Shown here: piece after piece, positions 45,855-54,020 of the stretch
Layout: every line of letters starts with the position of its first letter
How positions within the stretch are numbered: the stretch's first letter is position 1
Assembly: GCF_027938815.1 (NCBI RefSeq)
Contig: NZ_CP115913.1
Location: 1,460,001-1,524,000 of the forward strand
Direction: 5' to 3'
DNA length: 64,000 nucleotides
Origin: Oceanirhabdus sp. W0125-5
GTDB lineage: Bacteria > Bacillota > Clostridia > Clostridiales > Clostridiaceae
Program-made: the position numbers and the translations under genes
The notes under the pieces: generated by a model
Databases searched by the model: none
Told to the model about the DNA's origin: nothing
Seen by the model: only the letters and a program-made list of their open reading frames with translations

Positions 45855-47327
45855 ATGAGATTTTTAAGTGAAGAACAAAGAAAAGAAGTTGGATTTCAAT
45901 ATGTTTTAGATTCCCTTAACATTTTAACTCCTTTTGGGTTGGATGAGAAAAAAAACATAAAACCCTTCAAAAAGGAAAACAGGAAGCTTTTGCAAAGAGA
46001 ATTTGATCTAATTGAAGAGATAATTATGAGCAAAAGTAATAATGCCAGAATCTATAATGAGTTATTCAGACAGTTCATGAAAATAAAAGATATACGAAAT
46101 ACTGTTAAGCGATGTGTAGGTGGAGAGTGTCTAGATGAGGTTGAGCTTTTTGAAATAAAAATTTTTTCCATGATTTGTGAAGAAATAAGAGGTTTAGTTT
46201 GCGACTTAGAACTTAATATTCAAGAGTTTGCTTTAAAGAATACTAATGATGTGGTGGAGTTACTCGACCCTCAAGGTAAAAGAATGGCTACTTTCTATGT
46301 ATATGAGGAGTATAGTGACAAACTAAAAGAAATAAGAAATAAAAAGAGAAGTATTGAGGAAAAAATCTATAAAGAAAAAGATACACACAATAGACAGAAA
46401 CTGAAAGAAGAACGTTTAGAGTATGTGGTGCAAGAGGAACAAGAGGAATGGGATGTTCGAAAAAAACTTTCTGAGAAAATTAGAGCATACTGTGTAATAA
46501 TAGAAGAGAACATATTAAAAATAGGAAAACTGGACTTTGTAATTAGTAAAGCAGATATAGCAAAACAGTATGGTGGGGTTAAGCCAATAATCAGTTCTGA
46601 TATGACTATAAGTTTGAAAGATGGAATAAACCCTGAAGTTGTTGATTTGATAAAGGAGAGAAATAAAGGGCAATTCACTCCAATAAGTATTGAACTGTGT
46701 AATGGTAGTACTATTATCACAGGAGCAAATATGGGTGGAAAATCAATTACGTTAAAAACTATTGTTTTAAATTTGTTGCTTTGTCAGAGTGGGTTTTATA
46801 TTTTTGCTAGAAAAGGGGAATTACCACAAGTTGAGTTTATCTATCTTATTTCAGATGATATGCAATCAATATCTAAAGGGTTAAGTACTTTTGGAGCTGA
46901 AATAATGGGACTTAAGCAAATAACTGAGAGTGTTAAAAGATGGGATGGATTTGTTGCCTTTGACGAGTTTGCACGTGGAACTAATCCTTATGAAGGAAAG
47001 AAGTTGGTTAAGGCTGTTACAGAATTTTTCCACAGATTTAATTCTATAAGTTTATTTGCGACTCATTACGATGGGGTTGTTAATGATAAGATGGATCATT
47101 ATCAGGTAAAAGGATTAAGGGATGTTAATTTCGAGCAATTGAAGAGAAAAATTCAATTAGAGAAATCAAAATCAGTTAAAATAATTCAAGAACATATGGA
47201 TTATCGTTTAGAGAAGGTTACGGGTATTGACAAAGTACCAAAGGATGCTCTGAATATCGCTATGTTGTTGGGTATTGATGAAGAGATATATCGAAAGATT
47301 AAAGAGTTATATTGTGAGGAGGAATAA
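45855..47327 (+). CDS. kamC: KamC, MutS-like ATPase of the lysine fermentation operon
   Basis: 490 residues. The C-terminal ~220 residues form a MutS domain V ATPase: Walker A GANMGGKS (290-297), Walker B region FVAFDEFARGTN (~366-377) and LFATHYDG. The N-terminal part has helical, charged coiled-coil-like stretches (~150-215) as in MutS lever domains, but there is no mismatch-recognition domain. The protein is therefore unlikely to act in DNA repair. Pairing with KamB and KamDE suggests an enzyme-maintenance ATPase. This is inferred from gene context. Confidence 0.85.
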   Translation: MRFLSEEQRKEVGFQYVLDSLNILTPFGLDEKKNIKPFKKENRKLLQREFDLIEEIIMSKSNNARIYNELFRQFMKIKDIRNTVKRCVGGECLDEVELFEIKIFSMICEEIRGLVCDLELNIQEFALKNTNDVVELLDPQGKRMATFYVYEEYSDKLKEIRNKKRSIEEKIYKEKDTHNRQKLKEERLEYVVQEEQEEWDVRKKLSEKIRAYCVIIEENILKIGKLDFVISKADIAKQYGGVKPIISSDMTISLKDGINPEVVDLIKERNKGQFTPISIELCNGSTIITGANMGGKSITLKTIVLNLLLCQSGFYIFARKGELPQVEFIYLISDDMQSISKGLSTFGAEIMGLKQITESVKRWDGFVAFDEFARGTNPYEGKKLVKAVTEFFHRFNSISLFATHYDGVVNDKMDHYQVKGLRDVNFEQLKRKIQLEKSKSVKIIQEHMDYRLEKVTGIDKVPKDALNIAMLLGIDEEIYRKIKELYCEEE

Positions 47328-47329
47328 AA

Positions 47330-48886
47330 GTGAAGAGTAAATTAAACTTAAACTGGGATTTAGTTGCTCAAGCTAGAGAGAGTGCTAAAAATATTGCGAA
47401 TGATACACAATCATTTATCGATAAGCATACTACTGTAGCTGTAGAAAGAACGATTTGTAGATTATTAGGAATTGATGGTGTAGATGAATTAGAAGTACCA
47501 TTACCAAATGTTGTAGTTGAGAATATTGAAAAAGGAAATGGTATATCAATAGGTGCAGCTAAATTCATAGGAAATGCTATGGTTGAAACTGGGCTTAATC
47601 CACAAGAAATCGCTGAAAGAGTTGCTAAGGGTGAATTAGATTTAACTTCATTACCTATGCATGATGATTTTGAAATCAAAATGGCGATTGATAAGATTGC
47701 TGGTGAAATGGTAGATAGAATCAAGGCAAATAGAGGGAAAAGAGAATCTTACCTTGAAGAGTTTGGAGATAAGACTGGCCCTTATTTATATGTTATAGTT
47801 GCTACTGGTAATATCTATGAAGATATTAAACAGGCAGTTGCAGCTGCAAAACAAGGAGCAGATATTATAGCTGTTATCAGAACAACTGGACAAAGTCTTC
47901 TTGACTATGTTCCATATGGAGCAACAACAGAAGGATTTGGTGGAACAGTTGCAACACAAGAAAACTTCAGACTTATGAGAAATGCTCTTGATGAAGTAGG
48001 AGAAGAGTTAGGTAGATATATTAGATTATGTAACTACTGCTCAGGACTTTGTATGCCTGAAATTGCTGCTATGGGAGCTATAGAGAGACTAGATGTTATG
48101 CTAAACGATGCTCTTTATGGAATATTATTTAGAGATATTAATATGAAAAGAACTATAGTAGACCAATATTTCTCAAGAATTATAAATGGATACGCTGGTG
48201 TTATTATTAATACAGGAGAAGATAACTACCTAACTACTGCTGATGCAATAGAGGAGGCTCATACTGTATTGGCATCACAATTTATAAATGAGCAATTTGC
48301 ATTATTTGCTGGATTACCAGAAGAACAAATGGGATTAGGTCATGCTTTTGAAATCAATCCTGATACTGAGAATGGTTTCTTACTTGAACTTGCTCAAGCT
48401 CAAATGGCTAGAGAAATATTCCCTAAAGCGCCATTAAAATATATGCCACCAACAAAGTTCAAGACTGGTGATATATTTAAAGGAAATGTACAAGATGCAT
48501 TATTTAATATGGTAACTATTATGACAGGACAGAAGTTACACCTTTTAGGTATGTTAACAGAAGCTATTCACACACCTTTCATAGCAGATAGAGCAATCTC
48601 AATAGATAATGCTAATTATGTATTTAATAACATGAAGGACTTTGGTGACGAAATATCATTCAAGCCTGATGGAATTATAGTAAATAGAGCTAATGAGGTT
48701 CTTGGAAATGCAGCTAACTTATTAACTGAAATCGAAAAATTAGGTTTATTTAAAACATTAGAGCAAGGTGTCTTTGCTGGAATAAAGAGACCTATAGATG
48801 GAGGAAAAGGATTAGCGGGAGTTTATGAAAAGGACAATAACTACTACAATCCATTTATTGAGTTAATGCTTGGAGGTGCAAAGTAA
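47330..48886 (+). CDS. kamD: D-lysine 5,6-aminomutase alpha subunit
   Basis: 518 residues, the large TIM-barrel subunit that binds PLP and the lysine or beta-lysine substrate (NLNWDLVAQARESAKNIA at the N-terminus; RTTGQSLLDYVPYGATTEGFGGT ~190-212). With KamE and adenosylcobalamin it moves the terminal amino group. The start is GTG behind GAGGAGGAAT, 2 nt after kamC. The kamE ATG overlaps its TAA by one base, so subunit synthesis is coupled. Confidence 0.96.
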   Translation: MKSKLNLNWDLVAQARESAKNIANDTQSFIDKHTTVAVERTICRLLGIDGVDELEVPLPNVVVENIEKGNGISIGAAKFIGNAMVETGLNPQEIAERVAKGELDLTSLPMHDDFEIKMAIDKIAGEMVDRIKANRGKRESYLEEFGDKTGPYLYVIVATGNIYEDIKQAVAAAKQGADIIAVIRTTGQSLLDYVPYGATTEGFGGTVATQENFRLMRNALDEVGEELGRYIRLCNYCSGLCMPEIAAMGAIERLDVMLNDALYGILFRDINMKRTIVDQYFSRIINGYAGVIINTGEDNYLTTADAIEEAHTVLASQFINEQFALFAGLPEEQMGLGHAFEINPDTENGFLLELAQAQMAREIFPKAPLKYMPPTKFKTGDIFKGNVQDALFNMVTIMTGQKLHLLGMLTEAIHTPFIADRAISIDNANYVFNNMKDFGDEISFKPDGIIVNRANEVLGNAANLLTEIEKLGLFKTLEQGVFAGIKRPIDGGKGLAGVYEKDNNYYNPFIELMLGGAK

Positions 48887-49674
48887 TGAGCGGAGGATTA
48901 TATTCTACTGAATCAAAAGATTTTGATAAGAACTTAGACCTTACAAAGGTTAAACCTTATGGAGATACAATGAACGATGGTAAAGTACAGGTTAGTTTTA
49001 CTCTACCAGTGTGTGATGATGAGAGAGGTATTGAAGCTGCTCTTCAATTAGCTAAAAAGATGGGATTGAAAAATCCTAACTGTGCTCATCATGGTTCATT
49101 AGATAAAGAATTTACATTTTATGTTGTATATGGTTCTCTTGAACATACAGTAAACTATGAAGATATACATGTTGAGACAGTAGATGTTGAAACAATGGAT
49201 ATGCATGAGTGTGAGGACTATATTAAAGAAAACATAAAGAGAGACGTTGTAATAGTAGGAGCTAGTACAGGTACAGATGCTCATACTGTTGGTATAGATG
49301 CTGTAATGAATATGAAAGGATTCGCTGGGCATTATGGACTAGAGAGATATGAAGGAATTGAAGCATATAACCTTGGAAGCCAAGTGCCAAATGAAGAATT
49401 TATTCAGAAGGCTATAGAATTAAAAGCAGACGTTCTTCTTGTATCACAAACAGTTACTCAAAAAGATGTACACATTAAAAATCTTACAGAGTTAGTTGAA
49501 CTTTTAGAAGCAGAAGGATTGAGAGATAAAATTATTCTTGTTGCTGGTGGAGCAAGAATAACTCATGAGTTAGCAAAAGAGCTTGGATATGATGCAGGTT
49601 TTGGACCAGGAAAATATGCTGATGATGTAGCTACATTTGCTTTAACTGAAATGGTTAGTAGAGAACTTGTATAA
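48886..49674 (+). CDS. kamE: D-lysine 5,6-aminomutase beta subunit
   Basis: 262 residues, the B12-binding subunit. The DXHXXG motif is DAHTVG at 131-136 with axial ligand His133. The PLP-anchoring lysine is K144 in MNMKGFAG. Both positions match those reported for the clostridial enzyme. A dimerisation region occupies ~1-100 and the Rossmann B12 domain ~115-260. It is the last gene of the operon; a strong terminator lies ~175 nt downstream. Confidence 0.97.
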   Translation: MSGGLYSTESKDFDKNLDLTKVKPYGDTMNDGKVQVSFTLPVCDDERGIEAALQLAKKMGLKNPNCAHHGSLDKEFTFYVVYGSLEHTVNYEDIHVETVDVETMDMHECEDYIKENIKRDVVIVGASTGTDAHTVGIDAVMNMKGFAGHYGLERYEGIEAYNLGSQVPNEEFIQKAIELKADVLLVSQTVTQKDVHIKNLTELVELLEAEGLRDKIILVAGGARITHELAKELGYDAGFGPGKYADDVATFALTEMVSRELV

Positions 49675-49680
49675 AAGCGA

Positions 49681-49843
49681 ATTGAAAATTGAAAATGGAT
49701 AATGGAAAACGAATGACATTTCTCTTCGAGAAATTTTAATTGTATTGTTCTTTGAATGAGAAGAGTTTACTCGTTTCATTAAGAATGAAACATTGTACTT
49801 GAGATTCAATATTATTCATTGGATGAAAAGATCTTATTTTAAA
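49681..49843 (+). repeat. Intergenic repeat, copy 14, left half
   Basis: Arms of the GAAAATTGAAAATGG type (subfamily-B-like), hairpin TTTCTCTTCGAGAAA, TATTGTTCTTTG, CTCGTTTCATTAAGAATGAAACATTGTA, then diverged sequence. Confidence 0.8.
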
Positions 49844-49847
49844 GAAG

Positions 49848-49889
49848 AGTAGAAAAAGGTTCTGACTTACGTCAGAACCTTTTTCTACT
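49848..49889. terminator. Terminator of the lysine operon, inside the split repeat
   Basis: A 19-bp perfect stem (49848-49866 with 49871-49889, loop TTAC). Its apical part GGTTCTGAC/GTCAGAACC is the same hairpin sequence found as an internal module of the repeats. Confidence 0.85.
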
Positions 49890-49974
49890 CTAATAGGAAA
49901 TTATAAATTATTCAATCTATGGGGAGGTAGTAAAGTATAAAGGATTATAAATGGGGTTATTTATTAAATAGCTT

Positions 49975-50104
49975 ATTCAATATAGAATATTTTATCTATG
50001 AAAAATGAGCGGAAATTAATGAGATAAAGAACAATAAAATGTGGTTTCTCATGTAAGTGAGAAACATCCATCGTTGTCAATTTTCCACTTTCCACTTTCA
50101 ATTA
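49975..50104 (+). repeat. Intergenic repeat, copy 14, right half
   Basis: TTCAATATAGAATATTTTATC, AAAGAACAATAAAATGTGG, hairpin GTTTCTCATGTAAGTGAGAAAC, right arm CATCCATCGTTGTCAATTTTCC.... Confidence 0.8.
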
Positions 50105-50130
50105 AAAAAAAGCACATAAGTGCTTTTTTA
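50105..50130. terminator. Intrinsic terminator of the PqqD-like gene
   Basis: AAAAAAGCAC, loop ATAA, GTGCTTTTTT. On the minus strand it directly follows the stop codon of the 65-residue ORF. Confidence 0.83.
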
Positions 50131-50133
50131 TTA

Positions 50134-50331
50134 TCAGTCGATTATAATTTTTTCTTTATACATGTAAGTTATTAAATCACGTTCTTCTTCTGGTATATCT
50201 AAATTGTTTTGTATGCGATCATAAAGCAGTTTCTTTACTAATAACACCGTATTGCTATTTTGGGTATATATTAGCTTATCGCCGTTGTTAGGTTCATTAT
50301 TTAATATTATACATTTTTCTGAAAATCTCAT
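50134..50331 (-). CDS. Orphan PqqD/RRE-like small protein (65 aa)
   Basis: MRFSEKCIILNNEP...KLIYTQNSNTVLLVKKLLYDRI resembles the short winged-helix peptide-recognition domain found at the N-terminus of many radical SAM peptide maturases (an RXSxxxxxxxxxxxxxxLxYNxxxxxxxxL pattern). Here it is a free-standing ORF with its own start, a GAGGG-like site and a terminator. No maturase or precursor gene is nearby. It could be a remnant of a lost maturase, or a discrete recognition protein acting in trans. The assignment is by pattern only. Confidence 0.5.
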   Translation of the reverse strand: MRFSEKCIILNNEPNNGDKLIYTQNSNTVLLVKKLLYDRIQNNLDIPEEERDLITYMYKEKIIID

Positions 50332-50469
50332 AATAATAACCCTCGATTAATATATTTACATGTGAACTTCTTTAAGAATATAATACCATTTATTTAATAA
50401 TTATACAATAAAAATAAAGATTTCACAAAAATTAAGAAGAACTGTGTCTGTTTTTAATATAAGAATTTA

Positions 50470-52383
50470 CTATAATAAATTTTCCCATTCTGAATAAAGG
50501 TCAGTGAGGAAAGCTTTTAAATCAGAAATCTTTTTAGTTACTTCTGTACTTTTTTCAGGGTTAGAATAAACTTCTTCCTGACAGAGTAGAGCTTCCTGTT
50601 CTTCAATATTCTCTTCTGTTGCTGCAATTTCCTTTTCTAGGTTTTTAATTTTTACCTGAAGTTTTTTCTCTTCTTGTTTTTGTTGTTTAAGTTTCTTCTT
50701 TTCTGCTTTAATTTTAGTCTTAGTCATTCCTTCTTCAACTTGAATATCATCAAATCTTTTAGGGTTATTTTTCTTCTCAACATAATATGAGTAATTACCT
50801 AGGTACTCTTTGATTTCATACTCTTCTAATTCCATGATTTTATGAACTATTTTATTTAAGAAATATCTATCATGTGATATTACTAGCATTGTTCCAGAAT
50901 ATGATAATAATGCTTCTTCTAATGCTTCTCTTGACATAATATCTAAATGATTTGTAGGCTCGTCTAATAAAAGGAAATTAGGTTTTGATAACATTAGTTT
51001 TAAAAGATTAATTCTACATTTTTCGCCACCGCTTAAAGTTGAAATTTCTTTATATACATCGTCTCCAAAGAAAAGGAATGATGCTAAAGCGCTTCGAACT
51101 TGTTGTTGGTTTAATTTAGGGAAATCATCCCAAACTTCATCTATTACTGTTTTGTTAGGTGATAGGTTTGATTGTTCTTGGTCATAATAGCCTATTTGAA
51201 TATTTCTTCCGTGGTGAATTTCCCCAGAGTTTGGAGCAAGTTTTCCCATTATTAAATTAAATAGTGTAGTTTTACCACGACCATTAGAACCAATAAGTGC
51301 AATTTTATCTTCCTTTTTGATGAAGAAATCAACATTTGAAAAGAGATGATTATCACCAAAACTCATGCTAAGGTCTTTACATTCTAAAATATCATTACCA
51401 CTGCTTATAGCAGGCTCAAATAATATCTTTTTAATCTTGTATTCCCTATCAGGGGCATCGATCCTCTCGACTTTATCTAAAGCCTTCTGGCGACTCTCTG
51501 CAGCTTTAATGCTCTTCTCGCGGTTAAAGGACTTATATTTCTTTATAATTTCTTCTTGTCTTTTAATTTCTGCTTGTTGAAGGTTATATGCTTTTAACTC
51601 CAATTCATAATTCTTTTTCTTAAGCTCAATAAACTGAGTATAGTTACCATTATAAATTTTAATCTTTCCGTTTATTAATTCTAAAGTCTTGTTTGTTATA
51701 GCATCCAAAAAGAATCTATCGTGGGAAATAATTAAAACAGTACCGCTATATACTTTCAGATAAGATTCTAGCCATTCAATTGCAGCAAGGTCTAAATGGT
51801 TAGTTGGCTCATCTAGAAAAAGAATATCAGGTTTAGAGAGTAGGAGTTTACATAAAGCTACTCTTGTTTTTTGGCCTCCACTTAATATGGAAATATCTTT
51901 ATCAAAATCTTCTTTTGTGAAACCTAGACCATATAAAACTTTTGAAATTTCTGATCTGAATACGTATCCGCCTTCTATATCATACTGATCTCTCAAGAGA
52001 GTATAATCATTAATAACCTTGTTATGATAATCAGCGTTATTATCATCAAATGGCTTAGCCATTTCTTCTTCTAATATTGATAATTTAGTTTCATAATCAA
52101 GTAATTTAGAGAACACTAAAAGCATTTCATCATATATAGTGTTATGGGAATCCAAAGAAAGGTTTTGAGAAAGATACCCTAACTCTTTTGACTTATCAAT
52201 AAAAATATCTCCAGAGTCATAGCTTAGACGTCCAGTTAAAATTTTTATTAATGTAGATTTTCCAGCTCCGTTGCTTCCAACAAAACCAACCTTTTCACCC
52301 TCATTTATGGAAAAAGTAACATCAGTTAAAATCTCATCTATTCCATATAGCTTTTTTATTCCGTTACAACTAAAAGCTATCAT
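50470..52383 (-). CDS. ABC-F family ATPase (tandem ABC, ribosome-associated type)
   Basis: 637 residues with two ATP-binding cassettes and no membrane segments. NBD1 has Walker A GSNGAGKST (~36-44), signature LSGGQKTR and Walker B ILFLDEPTNHLD. An interdomain charged linker with YTQFIELKKKNYELELKAY follows. NBD2 has GSNGRGKTT, LSGGEKCR and LLLDEPTNHLD. A C-terminal coiled coil (~560-635) is rich in Lys/Glu. ABC-F proteins act on the ribosome (EttA/Uup/YdiF type) or give antibiotic resistance. Which applies is not evident. The GAGGTGATT site precedes the ATG. Confidence 0.92.
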   Translation of the reverse strand: MIAFSCNGIKKLYGIDEILTDVTFSINEGEKVGFVGSNGAGKSTLIKILTGRLSYDSGDIFIDKSKELGYLSQNLSLDSHNTIYDEMLLVFSKLLDYETKLSILEEEMAKPFDDNNADYHNKVINDYTLLRDQYDIEGGYVFRSEISKVLYGLGFTKEDFDKDISILSGGQKTRVALCKLLLSKPDILFLDEPTNHLDLAAIEWLESYLKVYSGTVLIISHDRFFLDAITNKTLELINGKIKIYNGNYTQFIELKKKNYELELKAYNLQQAEIKRQEEIIKKYKSFNREKSIKAAESRQKALDKVERIDAPDREYKIKKILFEPAISSGNDILECKDLSMSFGDNHLFSNVDFFIKKEDKIALIGSNGRGKTTLFNLIMGKLAPNSGEIHHGRNIQIGYYDQEQSNLSPNKTVIDEVWDDFPKLNQQQVRSALASFLFFGDDVYKEISTLSGGEKCRINLLKLMLSKPNFLLLDEPTNHLDIMSREALEEALLSYSGTMLVISHDRYFLNKIVHKIMELEEYEIKEYLGNYSYYVEKKNNPKRFDDIQVEEGMTKTKIKAEKKKLKQQKQEEKKLQVKIKNLEKEIAATEENIEEQEALLCQEEVYSNPEKSTEVTKKISDLKAFLTDLYSEWENLL

Positions 52384-52944
52384 ACATAATCACCTCAATC
52401 ATTAAATTTGAACGAATTTTAAATTTAAAATTCAATCATTATAATATATAGAAAATTGTGTTATACTTTTAACATATAAACCTTGTTAAACACTAAAAAA
52501 AAAGGTATATTTATATTAGTGAAAATATTAGCTATTTGTATTTAGTGAAACATAATTTATGCTCGTTTCAAAATATCAATGCTTTTACGATTTTTGTTTT
52601 TGTATAAATTAATAGTTGAACTTAAAATCAATATAAACATACATATTAAGTTTATCATTTTATTGTGTTTTATAATAGTAGGAAAATGTGTTTATCTCGT
52701 AAAAAAATGAGGTAATTATATAATTTAGGTGTATAAAATTAGTAACAGGCTGAATATTCTACTGATTTTTTCCTATCATAGAATAAGTTAGGTTCTATTA
52801 AAGTTCATCTATTCATGGTTCTGACGTAGAAGTGTATATGATGAACCTACCGCTTGGTATTTATTTGAGTATGCCTTTAGGAGAAAATTGTAATGTTTTT
52901 ACTGAAAGCTTCATATTTCGGTAAAATGGGAAGGGGTGCATTTT
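52384..52944. other. Long leader region of rex
   Basis: No gene is visible. A TATAAT lies at 52671-52676 and a Rex half-site TTGTTAA at 52483-52489. From 52789 the sequence can form exclusive hairpins: TAGGTTC (52789-52795) with GAACCTA (52843-52849), or GTTCATC (52803-52809) with GATGAAC (52840-52846). GGTAT/ATGCC (52856-52875) can form a third. It matches no RNA class I know. Confidence 0.4.
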
Positions 52945-53616
52945 TTGGATAAAAAGAAGTATATATCCATGGCGGTTATAAAAAGATTGCCAAAGTATCA
53001 CAGATATCTTAGAGAACTTTTAAGAAATGATGTTGACAGAATTTCTTCAAAGGAATTAAGTGAAAGAATTGGTTTCACAGCATCTCAAATTAGACAGGAT
53101 TTGAATAACTTTGGAGATTTTGGTCAGCAAGGGTATGGTTATAATGTTAGAGAACTGTACAAACAAATAGGTATTATTTTAGGTTTAACAAAGGATTACA
53201 ATACTATAATTATTGGTGCAGGAAATTTAGGGCAGGCCATTGCAAATTATTCTTATTTTAAATCTATTGGGTTTAAATTGAAAGCTATCTTTGATAGAAA
53301 TCCAAAATTAGTTGGACTTAAAATAAGAGACGTTGATGTTAAAGATATCGATAATTTAGAGGAGTTTTTACAGACTAACGATATTGATGTTGGTATATTA
53401 TGTGTGCCAAAAGAACATGCTCAAGGAATAAGTGAAGTTTTAACATCAAATGGTGTAGATGGAATTTGGAATTTTGCACCTATTGATTTGAAAGTGCCTA
53501 AAAATGTAATTGTAGAAAACGTTAATTTAAGTGAAAGTCTTCTAACATTATCATGTAGAATGAATGAAAATTTAATGGGCAATAGAAGAAAAGTTAATAC
53601 TATTGAAGAAAGTTAA
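52945..53616 (+). CDS. rex: Redox-sensing transcriptional repressor Rex
   Basis: 223 residues. An N-terminal winged helix (MDKKKYISMAVIKRLPKYHR, then SSKELSERIGFTASQIRQDLNNFGDFGQQGYGY) precedes a Rossmann NAD(H) domain with IIGAGNLGQAI (~91-101). A domain-swapped C-terminal helix ends the protein. Rex leaves its operator TTGTTAA-N4-TTAACAA when NADH rises. The start is TTG at 52945, 8 nt after GAAGGGG; the in-frame GTG at 52936 overlaps that site. It precedes the butyryl-CoA operon, the usual clostridial order. Confidence 0.95.
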   Translation: MDKKKYISMAVIKRLPKYHRYLRELLRNDVDRISSKELSERIGFTASQIRQDLNNFGDFGQQGYGYNVRELYKQIGIILGLTKDYNTIIIGAGNLGQAIANYSYFKSIGFKLKAIFDRNPKLVGLKIRDVDVKDIDNLEEFLQTNDIDVGILCVPKEHAQGISEVLTSNGVDGIWNFAPIDLKVPKNVIVENVNLSESLLTLSCRMNENLMGNRRKVNTIEES

Positions 53617-53628
53617 ATTGTAACATTT

Positions 53629-53658
53629 AAAGAACCTAAAATTTAGGTTCTTTTTTTA
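53629..53658 (+). terminator. Intrinsic terminator of rex
   Basis: AAAGAACCTAAA and TTTAGGTTCTTT form the stem, followed by T7. It separates rex from the crt transcript. Confidence 0.85.
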
Positions 53659-53678
53659 TTAACCAAAAAAAAAATAAA

Positions 53679-53706
53679 TTGTTAAAATTCAGTGAAATAT
53701 TAACAA
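53679..53706. promoter_or_regulatory. Widely spaced pair of Rex half-sites
   Basis: TTGTTAA (53679-53685) and TTAACAA (53700-53706) are perfect half-sites with a 14-bp gap, ten more than the standard four, i.e. one extra helical turn. Confidence 0.35.
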
Positions 53707-53825
53707 ACAAAACTTTCAAAAATAAAATTAAAGAAAAGTATGGTGTGGAATTTTTTTACTATTTTTAAGTTGATTAAACATTGAGAATCAAAGAATTCAG
53801 ATTTGAGAAAATATTTATAAATTTA

Positions 53826-53841
53826 TCAACAATATTGTTGA
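53826..53841. promoter_or_regulatory. Perfect 16-bp palindrome at the crt promoter
   Basis: TCAACAATATTGTTGA. It overlaps the candidate -35 box TTGAAA (53838-53843), so a bound repressor would block polymerase. Confidence 0.5.
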
Positions 53842-53865
53842 AATAAAAAATAATGATGTTATAAT
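53838..53865 (+). promoter_or_regulatory. Candidate promoter of crt-bcd-etfBA
   Basis: TTGAAA (53838-53843), 16-bp spacer, TATAAT (53860-53865). The start codon lies ~155 nt downstream, leaving a long leader that contains the Rex box. Confidence 0.6.
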
Positions 53866-53905
53866 GTAATTGGAAGTGGAAACTTCCAGATTATTTTGCC
53901 CAATC

Positions 53906-53923
53906 TTGTTATAAAGTTAACAA
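53906..53923. promoter_or_regulatory. Rex operator upstream of crt
   Basis: TTGTTATAAAGTTAACAA matches the consensus TTGTTAA-N4-TTAACAA with one mismatch. It lies ~40 bp downstream of the -10 box, where a bound repressor could act as a roadblock. Confidence 0.72.
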
Positions 53924-54020
53924 TCTAAACAATCATTCAAGGCTAGACATACAATGATTCATAAAAGTTTTTACAGAATAAAAGTGGTAGAATTCAATAT
54001 ATTCTAGGAGATGAGTAATT

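Noticed and set aside
44832..47327. DNA mismatch repair role for the MutS-like gene
   Set aside because: The mismatch-recognition and connector domains are missing and the gene is inside the lysine operon.
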